From Candidatus Helarchaeota archaeon (GTDB lineage Archaea > Asgardarchaeota > Lokiarchaeia > Helarchaeales > RDOG01): 64,000 nt of DNA. Position numbers and translations under genes: made by a program. The stretch covers positions 26,705 through 90,704 of the forward strand of contig JALGVI010000011.1 in assembly GCA_029838215.1 (NCBI GenBank). Direction: 5' to 3'. A model generated the notes under the pieces. It made no database searches. It had not been told where the DNA came from and saw only the letters and a list, made by a program, of their open reading frames with translations. This document shows, in pieces, positions 10,156 through 19,444 of the stretch (position 1 is the first letter of the stretch; each line of letters opens with the position of its first letter).

Positions 10156-10692
10156 ATGCCAAAAAGACCGTGGAAAGGATTCCGGAACGTACAAGGAAAG
10201 GCTTGGGTTCTCAGGTGGAAAAAAACAGGAAAAGGTCGGCGCTATTACATTAAGCACGCTCCTGAACCTAAAATCCGCATGTTCACCATCGGGAAAGATC
10301 GTCCTGATTATGATTATGAAGTAGAACTGTTTGCAGAAGAAGCAGCACAAGTCAACCATCTGACGCTTGAATCCTGCCGGATCTCCTGTAATCGACTTCT
10401 TAGAGCCAAGCTGGGAAGAGATAATTACCTATTTCGCATTTATCCATATCCCCATCACGTGGTACGTGAACATCGCATGATGGCGTTTGCGGGAGCAGAT
10501 CGACTTCAAGACGGAATGCGACATGCCTTTGGAAAACCATTTGGGCGAGCAGCACGCGTGAGAAAAGGTCAGAAACTCATGAGCGTTAAATGCTACAAGG
10601 ATGCACTACTCGTGGCAAAAGATGCCATTCGGAGAGGTAGCATGAAATGGCCAATGCCTTGCCGAATCATCCCTAAAAAAATAAATGAATGA
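10156..10692 (+). CDS. rpl10e: Ribosomal protein L10e (uL16 family)
   Basis: A 178-residue protein starting MPKRPWKGFRNV at the ATG at 10156; a GTG nine bases upstream gives a longer frame but lacks family support. Typical L16/L10e features are visible: YYIKHAPEPKIRMFTIG, YLFRIYPYPHHVVREHRMMAFAGADRLQDGMRHAFGKP-type core (the loop that approaches the peptidyl-transferase centre) and a basic C-terminus. It is part of the large ribosomal subunit. The next gene begins nine bases downstream, so they form a short operon. Confidence 0.97.
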   Translation: MPKRPWKGFRNVQGKAWVLRWKKTGKGRRYYIKHAPEPKIRMFTIGKDRPDYDYEVELFAEEAAQVNHLTLESCRISCNRLLRAKLGRDNYLFRIYPYPHHVVREHRMMAFAGADRLQDGMRHAFGKPFGRAARVRKGQKLMSVKCYKDALLVAKDAIRRGSMKWPMPCRIIPKKINE

Positions 10693-10701
10693 ATTAATCA
10701 C

Positions 10702-11376
10702 GTGAGAAAAGCAGGTAATATCTTCTTGCCGCGAAAAATCTCTAAAAAAAAATCATCTTCTAATTTTATCTGTCAACTTTGCGGTAAGTGTTGTTCTCAA
10801 TTTTGCGTGCCCGTAACGCATTATGACCTAAAACGCATTTTAAGTCTATTGAAACTTCCAAAAGAAGGAAAATCTATTGCAGAGATAGCTGAATTCATCG
10901 AACCCGATGAATCCGTTGCCGAAACATATGAAGACATCCCCCGCCCCATCCTAGAAGACTATGAAGCACCTGACCTACTTCTGGTGTTAAAATCTGATGA
11001 GTATTGTGTTTTTTACTCCAATCAGGAACAAGGATGCAAGATCTATCCTGCCCGTCCATTGGTTTGCAGGTTCTTCCCCTTCACTTATGAATACGTGGAA
11101 GATGTGGATTCTTCAAGTCCTCCGCCTGATCTAGAAACTCATGAAGTTAAATTTTCAGTGAATGAAGAATGCGATTATTGTTTGGGCATAAAAAAAGGCA
11201 CGAATTATGATTTTAGAACCCTTACAAGCGTGACACACCAGACCACGCGGGAAGATGCCGATTTCGAAAAAATCATTACTCTTTGGAATCTTGATGTCAT
11301 TTTTGGACACCGTTCTCCTTATGACGAAGAAGCATTTTTCGATTTCTTAGTAGAATGCTTTCCAGATGATGAGTGA
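10702..11376 (+). CDS. YkgJ-family cysteine-cluster protein (putative Fe/Zn binding)
   Basis: A 224-residue soluble protein, GTG start nine bases after rpl10e. It shows the CxxC-x-x-CC pattern CQLCGKCCSQFC at residues 24-35, then EYCVFY, GCKIYPARPLVCRFFPF, and a late CDYC pair. This set of cysteines matches the UPF0153/YkgJ family of putative zinc- or iron-chelating proteins. The biochemical role of the family is not established. Its position directly after L10e suggests co-expression with translation genes. C-terminus is acidic (FPDDE). Confidence 0.9.
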   Translation: MRKAGNIFLPRKISKKKSSSNFICQLCGKCCSQFCVPVTHYDLKRILSLLKLPKEGKSIAEIAEFIEPDESVAETYEDIPRPILEDYEAPDLLLVLKSDEYCVFYSNQEQGCKIYPARPLVCRFFPFTYEYVEDVDSSSPPPDLETHEVKFSVNEECDYCLGIKKGTNYDFRTLTSVTHQTTREDADFEKIITLWNLDVIFGHRSPYDEEAFFDFLVECFPDDE

Positions 11377-11412
11377 TGAACTTTTGCAATAATTTATGAC
11401 TTTTTTCACGTG

Positions 11413-12156
11413 TTAAGTGCGATCTTTCCAAATTCCTTGTAAGTTTTCAAGCACGTGTCGAAATACTCCCATCATTGTATGTGCCTCCCTCCCTGATATG
11501 AATGATCGTCCTACAATGTTATGAAACACTCGACTTGCATCAGCTCTTCTACGCTCGTCAAATTTTTTCATGTGATCGTGCAAGTAATCTAAAATCCCTT
11601 CGTATTTTGCCAAGAGCTGATCCAACTCTACTCTGCTTGCTTTTCTAAAGAGCATTTGATCAGGACCTCTTGCTTGCTTGACCTTGTATATTTCGTAGAG
11701 GATGATGCATGCAGCGTGTGATATGTTAAGTGTTCGATACTCGGGAGAACTGGGAATCGAAACCAAAAAGTCGCAAGCCGAAAGATCCTCATTTGTCAAT
11801 CCTGAATCCTCTGGTCCAAACAACAGTCCTATCTCTCCCTCTATATCTTGCATATTCTTTATCAATTCATCAATTGTTATTCCCACGCGCAACGTATTAT
11901 AATCTCCTCCAATATGTGCTGATGTCCCTATTAGAAAATCAAAAGGTCCAATGTTTTTCAAGCTTGAATGCACCTCTGCTCCACTTAACACGTCCACGGC
12001 ATGTTTAGCCCTTGCAATGCTTTCCGAACTTAACAATTCCACTTGAGGATTAATGAGAATCAATCGTGAAAATCCAAAATTCTTCATCACTCGAGCTATT
12101 GCCCCAATATTTCCCGCTATCCGAGATTCTTTAAGAATCACGCTCAGGTTAAACAC
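11413..12156 (-). CDS. SPOUT-class tRNA/rRNA methyltransferase, TrmJ-like
   Basis: A 247-residue protein with the alpha/beta-knot signatures of SpoU/TrmH enzymes: motif 1 at ESRIAGNIGAIARVMKNFG, motif 2 LLFGPEDSGLTNEDL and motif 3 IPSSPEYRTLNISHAACIIL. The extra C-terminal helical part is of TrmJ type; archaeal TrmJ methylates the 2'-OH of residue 32 of tRNAs with SAM. A GTG codon starts the protein, and a TATA-like stretch (12177-12190, minus strand) lies about 25-35 bases upstream, suggesting a short leader. Substrate assignment rests on family resemblance only. Confidence 0.9.
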   Translation of the reverse strand: MFNLSVILKESRIAGNIGAIARVMKNFGFSRLILINPQVELLSSESIARAKHAVDVLSGAEVHSSLKNIGPFDFLIGTSAHIGGDYNTLRVGITIDELIKNMQDIEGEIGLLFGPEDSGLTNEDLSACDFLVSIPSSPEYRTLNISHAACIILYEIYKVKQARGPDQMLFRKASRVELDQLLAKYEGILDYLHDHMKKFDERRRADASRVFHNIVGRSFISGREAHTMMGVFRHVLENLQGIWKDRT

Positions 12157-12278
12157 GAGATCACTTCACGAAATTTATAGATATATAAATCAGGAACATG
12201 ACTTAAATCGTTGAAAAGTCACATAAATTCTTGCTTTAAATGGTATGTTCTCCTCTCATGGTATGTCTATTTTTAAAA

Positions 12279-12372
12279 AAAGGTGGAGCGCCGAAGGACA
12301 TCAACAAAATACTAGGGAGGAGGGCGAGAGAGGATTATAAAAGTAGCATCGACGTCCTTCTTGCTCCTCTTT
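12279..12372 (+). ncRNA. Candidate structured RNA, element B
   Basis: A hairpin of about 20 pairs: GAAGGAC (12293-12299) with GTCCTTC (12354-12360), a small internal loop, then GGAGC (12285-12289) with GCTCC (12363-12367), then a weaker outer part. The loop holds GGGAGG, AGAGAGG and TATAAAAGTA in the same order and near-identical spelling as element A at 5858-5992 (opposite strand), though the stems differ in sequence. A TATA-like CTTTAAAT lies at 12233-12240. There is no plus-strand gene downstream for over 3 kb, so a free-standing RNA is more likely than a leader. Confidence 0.5.
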
Positions 12373-12815
12373 AATAATACTCCATTTCCTCTCAAGGTCT
12401 TCACAAAACGCTTTTAGCGGTTTTTCCTAGTTCTGACCAATGCTGATGATCAATCATGATCAAGAAAAATATATCAAAGATACGATAAAAATGTTTCGCA
12501 ACTTTCGCAATCTTTCTTGCGAGATCTTGCGAACATCCGAATTCATTTTATCTTGATGAAATTTTTCTTGATTTTCGTCTCATTCGATTCCTGAATTCGA
12601 AATCATTTGAGACTTTTTTGCGGATCTGTCAATTTCAGATTTCACTCTCCGTGATTTTTACAGAAATAAATTCTGAAATCAAATCCCAATACTTGAAATT
12701 AAATTTAAATTAAAACATTTCGATCCAATGAATTTATTTAATGGCATCCGCCTTATAATTCATCAAAACACATCATTAACATGCAAGATCATTAGAACAA
12801 GACGATTTTTTTCCG
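12373..12815. other. Intergenic stretch without a recognisable gene
   Basis: AT-rich DNA between element B and the end of tmcA. I see no coding frame of credible quality. There are several short direct and inverted oligomers built on TCTTGA/TCAAGA and on GAAATCA, and a weak 4-bp hairpin followed by GTTTTT near 12408-12427 that might end a transcript. Nothing else is supportable. Confidence 0.5.
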
Positions 12816-15233
12816 TTATTCAATGTTCAACTTGTCAAGTAATTGTGAATTTATTTTTTTAACGGCTTTTCTTAACATGCCCTGGGCTGTTTCTAAACGT
12901 AGGTTCATGGATTGAACCGTCTGTTGCCAAGTTCGAGCCTGCAAGAATCGCTTTATGATGAGGGATTTTTGAACGGGTGATAGGGAAACGTGAAAAACAT
13001 CCTGCCAATAGTATGACCTCAAAATCGAAAGGATCGCGTCAATTGCTATAATGTCGTCAACTTGTTTCTTCAAGTATGCGTTTAGTCGTGACATCTGGTT
13101 GGGAGATAATGTTAAAGCGCATGGTAAATCACCCCTAACATCAATCAAACTCTCCAAAATATCGTCTATTAATTCAGCATTAATATCGTAAAACACGTGA
13201 CGTATCCAATCAAAAAAGCGAATTTTAAATTCGTGGACTAATCGAGAAATAATTTGTTGTCCCCGATCTGATATTGGCTTTATGAAGAAAATTGAATGTT
13301 CACCCGTAGATGGCGTTATACGGGGACTTAAATGAAAAGGTAAAAAACCACTTTTTCTCCAAAATCGAAAAAGCTGATGCGTGACGCCAAAACTTGTTCC
13401 AATCCAGTCATGACCTTTTTTTCGTGCGTGATCTTCAAGTCCTTTCAGAGCTTGACTCCCAAATCCCTGACCGGTCAACTCTGGGCACGTTGCAATCCGC
13501 ACGATGCGAAGTCCTGATAATTGAGGAAATTCAGCATCACGGAAATAAAGCGAAGCTATCCATGGTAAGATATTTCCCGGAAAATTTTTTCCTTCGTGCA
13601 TTTGTGTTATTACTGTTTCCCCAAGTCCTCCTTCAATAACAGAGTGAATGGACACGAGACTGATTCCTGATTTATTATCCTTCAAAGTCCAAGCTTCATG
13701 TAAGTCCGAATCCGCAAGACGTAGAACATCGTCGGGATTATTGCGGTAATGTGCAGTGACAATGTTCCCAATGAATTGCTTGAAGTCCTGCTCGAACAAT
13801 TTCAAAAAACATGCATCTAAATCCAACTTTTCAAAGGTGATTTCAGATGAGAAGTCTCGCTGACGCGATAAAGACGGGATATATGTTCTGGGCTTTAAAA
13901 ATGAGATCTCATGGAGCCATGATTCTACAGGATCGCCGTCATTATATCGGATTGGTGTTTTTAGCTTCTTTTGGAGAAGCTCGAATTTCTTATTTTTCAA
14001 ATACGGAATGAACTTTAATGAAAACATCCGACCGACACCTTCGTAACCATGAACGGTAGAAGCCATGAGAACAATGGGTGATTGTTGGATGGCTCTTTTT
14101 AAAGTTTGGAAAGGGATGCCTGCAACCTCATCAATTATGAGAAGATCTGAAAGGCGCGTTTCTATTTCAACGATGGGTTGAATCTTGAATGACACGTTCC
14201 TCCATTGAATTTGCATTATGTCTTCGATTTGCATTTCTCTTGAAATGTCCTGCTTTCTTTTCCAAAATTTCACTGTGAATTTTTCTCCCGTTTCTCTCAA
14301 GACTTCATGTAAATGGCTGAGCAGGACTCGATAATTCGATTTTTCGGGTGCCGTAATCGCAATCACGATACGGTTTCTCTTCTTTCTCCGCAAGTAATCC
14401 GCTAGTGCTACTGCTGCAATACCCAAAAAAGCAGATTTTCCCCTACCGCGGTCTGAAGAAACAAAAAAAATGCGCTTTTTTGATGTTGGTTTCATGATCA
14501 GTCGTTCCAACTGAAGAAATGCTTCTACTTGGTCTTGCGTTCGGGCGAACCGGTAATACCTTGAATGGAATCTAACTACTGAAGGCACTCTCACGCATTT
14601 TTCAGGCGTTGAATGTACCTTTCTTAAAAGAGGCGTTGAAACCATCAAATTTGAATCGAGATCAACGATGGAAATGCCCAACATTCCTCTCGATTTCTCA
14701 AGAAAAAAATGCTTGAATCGATTTTTCAAGAAGTCATCTTCAGTCAGGGCTCCTTGAAGATGTTTATCAAAGAATAGATGCTTCTTCTTCCACGCATTAA
14801 TCTCATCAATGATGAGAAAGATCCAACCACCTGCTCTCACGGATTCAACAAGGATATTCAACGCTGTTAATGTAAATTCGGTTCGTAAATCCACGATGAG
14901 AAGATCACACGAGGATCCCATCATCTTCCGGACATTCTTGAAGTTAACTTTGACCACTTCTTGACCAAATCCTGAAATGACATCAAGAAGAGGAGAAATA
15001 TCATCGCCATTTTCGTGGCAAATCAATATGTCCAAGTTCTTCTTTGCAGCATTCTTATCCTGTAAGGATGTCTGCCGGAGTTTTAAAAACTCTTCAATGC
15101 AATTAATACTTTTATTAAATGAATTTGAACCAATGATGAATAGATGGCGAAAACCTGTTTGAAAAGAATGTTCAATGACCTCAAGAAAACGCTCTTGAAC
15201 TTTGAATTGAAAAGAATTGCCACGAGATCGCAT
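12816..15233 (-). CDS. tmcA: tRNA(Met)/rRNA cytidine acetyltransferase TmcA (Kre33/NAT10 family)
   Basis: About 805 residues from the ATG at 15233; a TTG at 15266 would add 11 residues. Domain order is that of TmcA: an N-terminal DUF1726-like region, an RNA-helicase-like ATPase with Walker A SSDRGRGKSAFLG and Walker B LLIIDEVAGIP, then a GNAT acetyltransferase domain (IVRIATCPELTGQGFGSQAL, the acetyl-CoA loop; GTSFGVTHQLFRFW) and a C-terminal helical tRNA-binding part. It uses ATP and acetyl-CoA to make N4-acetylcytidine in RNA. Residues are complete in both catalytic domains. The upstream neighbour on the same strand is a small 60-residue ORF. Confidence 0.95.
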   Translation of the reverse strand: MRSRGNSFQFKVQERFLEVIEHSFQTGFRHLFIIGSNSFNKSINCIEEFLKLRQTSLQDKNAAKKNLDILICHENGDDISPLLDVISGFGQEVVKVNFKNVRKMMGSSCDLLIVDLRTEFTLTALNILVESVRAGGWIFLIIDEINAWKKKHLFFDKHLQGALTEDDFLKNRFKHFFLEKSRGMLGISIVDLDSNLMVSTPLLRKVHSTPEKCVRVPSVVRFHSRYYRFARTQDQVEAFLQLERLIMKPTSKKRIFFVSSDRGRGKSAFLGIAAVALADYLRRKKRNRIVIAITAPEKSNYRVLLSHLHEVLRETGEKFTVKFWKRKQDISREMQIEDIMQIQWRNVSFKIQPIVEIETRLSDLLIIDEVAGIPFQTLKRAIQQSPIVLMASTVHGYEGVGRMFSLKFIPYLKNKKFELLQKKLKTPIRYNDGDPVESWLHEISFLKPRTYIPSLSRQRDFSSEITFEKLDLDACFLKLFEQDFKQFIGNIVTAHYRNNPDDVLRLADSDLHEAWTLKDNKSGISLVSIHSVIEGGLGETVITQMHEGKNFPGNILPWIASLYFRDAEFPQLSGLRIVRIATCPELTGQGFGSQALKGLEDHARKKGHDWIGTSFGVTHQLFRFWRKSGFLPFHLSPRITPSTGEHSIFFIKPISDRGQQIISRLVHEFKIRFFDWIRHVFYDINAELIDDILESLIDVRGDLPCALTLSPNQMSRLNAYLKKQVDDIIAIDAILSILRSYYWQDVFHVSLSPVQKSLIIKRFLQARTWQQTVQSMNLRLETAQGMLRKAVKKINSQLLDKLNIE

Positions 15234-15332
15234 GTTCAAGAATGAAAACCCCCTAAATTTAACCAATTAAGAAAACGGATGCGGATACCACGAGACCAGA
15301 CGAATTAATAAAAAGAAGTTGATGTTCATTCC

Positions 15333-15515
15333 TTATTTAATCTTCTGGTACATGTTTTTCGAAATGCGACGTATTTTATTAGCTTGAATAAATTGGTTTA
15401 AAATGTTGCGGGCTTCATGTTTCTCAGAGCTTTTATCAAAACCAATTAAGTCCATGAACTGCTGGAGCGAGAAATTCTTGCCCAAATCTTTCTCAACTTG
15501 TGAATAAAGTCCCAT
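15333..15515 (-). CDS. Small protein, possible winged-helix fragment
   Basis: A 60-residue ORF with ATG start and GGTTGAT upstream. The pattern of helices followed by NKIRRISKNMYQKIK resembles the recognition helix and wing of a small winged-helix domain. It lies just before tmcA on the same strand, so it may share its transcript. Short length makes this a moderate call; no family recognised. Confidence 0.5.
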   Translation of the reverse strand: MGLYSQVEKDLGKNFSLQQFMDLIGFDKSSEKHEARNILNQFIQANKIRRISKNMYQKIK

Positions 15516-15696
15516 GTGATATCAACCTTTTTTTTATTATTGATAATGAAGAATTTTCCGTCTTTAAATTTTTCTAACTTCAAAAACGACTAAAACTCAT
15601 TTTCAAGCAATTAAACAAATCTGTATTCATCCATTAGAAAATTTAATATATTCCAAATTGCTTTTTTTTTCATCATTGAAAGATTGGAGAGCACTC

Positions 15697-16614
15697 ATGG
15701 ATTTAAGACTCGAAATATTAAAATCATTTCTTAAAGTTGCCGAATTAGGAAGCTTTTCTGGTGCTGCCATACAATTAAAAAAATCACAAGGCGGAATCAG
15801 TCAACAAATCGCAAGCCTTGAAGAATATTTTGGAGCTGAGTTGTTCAAACGGACAATGAAAGGCGTGAAACTTACAGAGGAAGGAAAAGTTCTCGTAAAA
15901 CGAGCGAAAGAATTATTTGAACTTCTAGACTTGGCTCAAAAAGAAATTAATGAACTAAAAGATGAAAACCGAGGCAAGATTCTCATTGCAGCAAGTACCA
16001 TTCCTGGAGAGCACCTGCTACCCGTGATCATTTCCGCATTTAAGAGCCAAAATCCTCAAATTAATTTTGAGCTCGAATCATCGGATTCAGAGCTGAGCCT
16101 TAGAAAATTGGAAGAAAAACAAGTCGATTTTGCGGCAGTAGGAATAAACATGATGACATTACAAAAATTTGATAGTGTTGAATTGGCACGAGAACAACTG
16201 GTCGTCATCATGTCTCCCGAACACCCATTGGCTGAAAAAAAACAAATACACATTCAAGACCTCCTTCAATATCCTTTTGTAACCCGTGATTCAACATCTG
16301 GAACAAGAATTGAAACCGAAAAACTGTTGGAAAAAGCAGGGTTGGTACCATCACAACTTCAGATTCATCTAACATTAGCAACAACAGAATCCGTAATTAC
16401 AGCAGTCTCTGAAGGACTTGGAATCAGCATGATTTCCTCAATTGCCGCGTTTAAAGCCGCTGCCGCAAACCGCATTAAAGCAACTCCTCTCAAGATCCCT
16501 TCTCCACCTGTCCGGTCTCTATACCTCGTTAGATTAAAGCAAAAATCTCAAGATCGCCTCTTAGATCTCTTTTGGGAATTCGTCAAGCAATTCATGATGA
16601 AAAAAATGCAATGA
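15697..16614 (+). CDS. LysR-family transcriptional regulator
   Basis: About 305 residues from the ATG at 15697 (MDLRLEILKSFLKVAELGSF). An upstream TTG-type start at 15658 gives an unlikely hydrophobic extension. The N-terminal winged helix is classic LysR (SFSGAAIQLKKSQGGISQQI; LFKRTMKGVKLTEEGK), followed by a periplasmic-binding-like effector domain with two lobes (IAASTIPGEHLLPVIISAF; TRDSTSGTRIETEKLL). The effector is not predictable. Full-length LysR proteins are more typical of bacteria, so an inter-domain transfer is possible. The gene stands alone; a run of T residues follows the stop. Confidence 0.95.
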   Translation: MDLRLEILKSFLKVAELGSFSGAAIQLKKSQGGISQQIASLEEYFGAELFKRTMKGVKLTEEGKVLVKRAKELFELLDLAQKEINELKDENRGKILIAASTIPGEHLLPVIISAFKSQNPQINFELESSDSELSLRKLEEKQVDFAAVGINMMTLQKFDSVELAREQLVVIMSPEHPLAEKKQIHIQDLLQYPFVTRDSTSGTRIETEKLLEKAGLVPSQLQIHLTLATTESVITAVSEGLGISMISSIAAFKAAAANRIKATPLKIPSPPVRSLYLVRLKQKSQDRLLDLFWEFVKQFMMKKMQ

Positions 16615-16617
16615 TTC

Positions 16618-16631
16618 GTCTTTTTTTTCTA
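16618..16631 (+). terminator. T-rich transcription stop after the LysR gene
   Basis: An uninterrupted run of T residues (GTCTTTTTTTTCT) begins a few bases after the LysR stop codon. T-tracts of this kind end transcription in archaea without needing a hairpin. Assigned by position and composition only. Confidence 0.5.
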
Positions 16632-16831
16632 TAAACTCTTTATATCCAACTTATCTCCTAAACAGGAACATCAATGACACTCCATTTTCCAAGCATTTCT
16701 CGAACCGAGATTTAGAAGATGAGAAATCCCCTAATAAAAATCTTGCATCAAAAAACCGGAATATAAATTTTAATAAGCAACAATTTAGATAGATATTCGT
16801 AGCCAAGCAATAAGGATTTGGATTGATTTGT

Positions 16832-17605
16832 ATGGTGAGAACTTGTCCATTTTGTAACCGAAACGTCATGGAAAAAGATAAATGGTGCCCTTGGTGCGGT
16901 AAAAAACTTTCAGATCAAGTAGAAACTACCGTAAACCCCATAAAAGCGCAGGAGCCAGCTGTGACAACACCCGAGCCCGCGCAGAGTGCTTCACCTACCA
17001 CTTCTCCAGTACCTACCATGACCGAATTGCCCATGCCTGAAAATCAAGCCATTGAACAATACTTACTTAGGGCAAGAATTGAAAAAATGAATGAAAAACT
17101 AAAAGAAGCAAAAGAAAAAATCAATCAATATTTGACAAAAATTGAAGCTCAAGGAGCAACCATTTCGGATGACGACATTCAGGAGTTGAAAGTTCTCGTT
17201 CAAAAAATAAAAACCAAACGAGACGAATTAGTCCGTAAGAAAATCGATCTTCCATTCGAAGAAAACCTCCTTCAAAAACGTCAAGAAATTGAAGGAAAAC
17301 TCCGGAAAGTCCAAAATACGTTCATGACACAAAAAATCTCAGAAGTTGCATTCAATAAACTGAAAGAAGAATATGAAAGCGAACTAAATCAGATTAAAGC
17401 TAAAATGACTCAACAGAACCACTTCGAACAAATACTTAAAACGAAATTGGAAAAAAGACAAAAAATACTCGAAGAAGAGCTAGAAGTCCTCAAGGCAAAA
17501 CTTGAAATCCAAGAACTTACGGAAGAATCTTACCAAGAACGCTTAAAAACAACCCAGAAAGAATTGGATGATATAAAACTGGTTTTATCTAAACTAATTG
17601 CATGA
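16832..17605 (+). CDS. Zinc-ribbon plus coiled-coil protein
   Basis: About 257 residues from the ATG at 16832. The N-terminus is a double-CxxC zinc ribbon, CPFCNRNV then CPWCGKKL (within residues 5-25), followed by a Pro/Thr/Ser-rich linker of about 45 residues and then a long coiled coil (roughly residues 80-255) in heptad-like Leu/Ile/Glu/Lys pattern. There is no membrane segment or catalytic motif. Zinc ribbon followed by linker and coiled coil is a frequent build among uncharacterised archaeal scaffold or regulatory proteins. I do not recognise a specific family. Confidence 0.8.
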   Translation: MVRTCPFCNRNVMEKDKWCPWCGKKLSDQVETTVNPIKAQEPAVTTPEPAQSASPTTSPVPTMTELPMPENQAIEQYLLRARIEKMNEKLKEAKEKINQYLTKIEAQGATISDDDIQELKVLVQKIKTKRDELVRKKIDLPFEENLLQKRQEIEGKLRKVQNTFMTQKISEVAFNKLKEEYESELNQIKAKMTQQNHFEQILKTKLEKRQKILEEELEVLKAKLEIQELTEESYQERLKTTQKELDDIKLVLSKLIA

Positions 17606-17688
17606 TAAAAGGAAATTTGGAATAGGTAAAATTTTTAAAATTTCAAGTCATGACTTTCTTAAAGGTGTTTCACGATGGTGAATAATTC

Positions 17689-18276
17689 TTGAGCCGTGAG
17701 CCTAAGCGTTTCAGGGATGACCGATCGAGGCGGAAAACCCGCGACGAAGAACATCACTCAAGAGATAGGGATTACCAGCAAAAGAAAAATTACTCGCCTC
17801 AGAGCTCATATAGACGGAGACCACATGATTCACGACAAAAACGTTACCATGATAATAGATCTTCTTTTCGACGTCAGCCCTCCACGCGAACTCAACCCAA
17901 AATCACTCTTGAAGAATTCCTAAAAAAACAAAACGGTTATTGCGGACCCGGATGCCCTGAACATCTCTTTAAATGTCAAAAACGTGCTCTCGGCAGAAGA
18001 CGGCAGGATAAAAACGGAAACTGGAAGGTCGAATGTAATTTCATTGAAGGCGAATACTGCGAAGGACCAAACTGCCAATTTGCTTTTTGTGCTAAGCGGA
18101 AAATGCGCTCCGATGGAAAATGCAGTCTTTTAAAAGAAACATCAAACCCCCAAAAAAGCACTTGGGATGACGAACTGGATGATGATGTTGATCCAAGCAA
18201 CTCACTCAAGAGCTTCAGGTTTCAGGATAAAATTAAAAAGAAAATCCGCCACTATGATGACTTTGATGATTTTTAG
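17689..18276 (+). CDS. Arg-rich disordered protein with Cys-rich domain
   Basis: A 195-residue ORF. Residues 1-70 are highly charged and rich in Arg, Ser, Tyr, Gln and His with RDRSRRK- and SSYRRRP-like runs, resembling RNA-binding low-complexity tails. Residues 75-150 contain about nine cysteines (NGYCGPGCPEHLFKC; EYCEGPNCQFAFCAKRKM) that probably bind metal, and the C-terminus is acidic (DDELDDDVD; DDFDDF). The start is uncertain: the frame opens only at TTG 17689, while the best Shine-Dalgarno motif (AAAGGTG, 17661) sits before an ATG (17675) that opens a five-codon ORF overlapping this start by a -1 step. RNA binding is an inference from composition. Confidence 0.75.
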   Translation: MSREPKRFRDDRSRRKTRDEEHHSRDRDYQQKKNYSPQSSYRRRPHDSRQKRYHDNRSSFRRQPSTRTQPKITLEEFLKKQNGYCGPGCPEHLFKCQKRALGRRRQDKNGNWKVECNFIEGEYCEGPNCQFAFCAKRKMRSDGKCSLLKETSNPQKSTWDDELDDDVDPSNSLKSFRFQDKIKKKIRHYDDFDDF

Positions 18277-18462
18277 TGCCAATCTTCTTTTTAGTTCGGT
18301 AACCACTCTCAAACCTGCGTAGGAACGTCATTTCAAAACGAGTTATGTTCGCTTGATCTGCATCCGAGTTTTTATCATCGAGTGATTATCACTATTTAAT
18401 GATAAATTCATTATTTTATTTTAACTTATCACTAAAACGAAAAAAAGAATCGTTCGTTTTTT

Positions 18463-19269
18463 TCATTCCATGACACTCCAGCCAGTCACGTTTATGCCCA
18501 AGCAAGTCTCACCACAAGATTTATTTGCGTTGATCAAAGTGGCCACCATGCATTCTATTTGCCGTGCGAAGATAAGATCTCGCGTCCCACTCGGATCTTT
18601 TAGCTCGATCACGGAAATGCCTTCTATTAAATGCGCGAGTTGAACGGTGCGTCTTCTTGCTTCAGGATCATTTCCAAAAATGAAAACCGTGCGATATATG
18701 GGCTTTCTCAAGTTTTGAAGGGAATGCGCTGCAAGAGTCTTGAATGCACCGATAACAGGAACATTTGGAATCAAGGCAGCTATGTGCTCACTTGCAGATC
18801 CGTAACCATTATCCGCCCTGGTTAGGAAAATTCCCCCGTCATTTATTAACGGGACGGTGCAATCTATCAACAGGCTTTTTGCATTTATGCAAGATTTGAT
18901 TTCAGGAATCATCTTGGAGATCGTCTTATAAGGCAAGGTCAGGATTATGATGTCGGCATCTTTTACGGCTTCGCGGTTTGTTGTTCCTTCAATGAGTTTT
19001 TCTGCAAGAGCCCGTTCGGTTTTTGCATCATTGAGAAATTTCTTTTCTGATTTTTCACGTGATAAATGCTCTAAGAGAATTTTGTTATATTCTTCAGTTT
19101 TTCTTCGAGCTTTTTCTTCCGATCGTGATCCAATTATGATTTTATCGATTTTTACATCATCTCTTATGATATTTGCCAATGTGAGCCGCATTGAAAGTCC
19201 AGCACCGATGGCACCTGTGCCCCCTGGTAGGACAATTTTGCCAAATTCGAGGGTTTGTTCCGGTTTCAT
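18463..19269 (-). CDS. NADPH-dependent F420 reductase (Fno-like)
   Basis: A 268-residue Rossmann protein: VLPGGTGAIGAGLSMRLTLA is the glycine-rich dinucleotide loop, IIIGSRSEEKARRK the phosphate-binding end of strand 2 (Arg-Ser suits NADP), and ADIIILTLPYKTI and KSLLIDCTVPL follow. This matches the family of F420H2:NADP oxidoreductases, which transfer hydride between coenzyme F420 and NADP. The N-terminus is about ten residues longer than in methanogen Fno. It implies that the organism makes or uses F420. Transcribed away from selB; the 175 bases between them hold AT-rich promoter-like DNA. Confidence 0.85.
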   Translation of the reverse strand: MKPEQTLEFGKIVLPGGTGAIGAGLSMRLTLANIIRDDVKIDKIIIGSRSEEKARRKTEEYNKILLEHLSREKSEKKFLNDAKTERALAEKLIEGTTNREAVKDADIIILTLPYKTISKMIPEIKSCINAKSLLIDCTVPLINDGGIFLTRADNGYGSASEHIAALIPNVPVIGAFKTLAAHSLQNLRKPIYRTVFIFGNDPEARRRTVQLAHLIEGISVIELKDPSGTRDLIFARQIECMVATLINANKSCGETCLGINVTGWSVME

Positions 19270-19444
19270 TAAATCTCCGCCTTTATGGTTAGGAATTTTC
19301 TATAATGAAATGAAATTCATTCTTTCGTTAGCCGGAAGAAGATTTTATCATTGTTAGAAATTTATTCTGAGAATAAGAATTAAACGGATAATTGAAAATA
19401 TTATAACAAAGAAATTTCATTTTATTCATTGAGAGGAAAAATCG

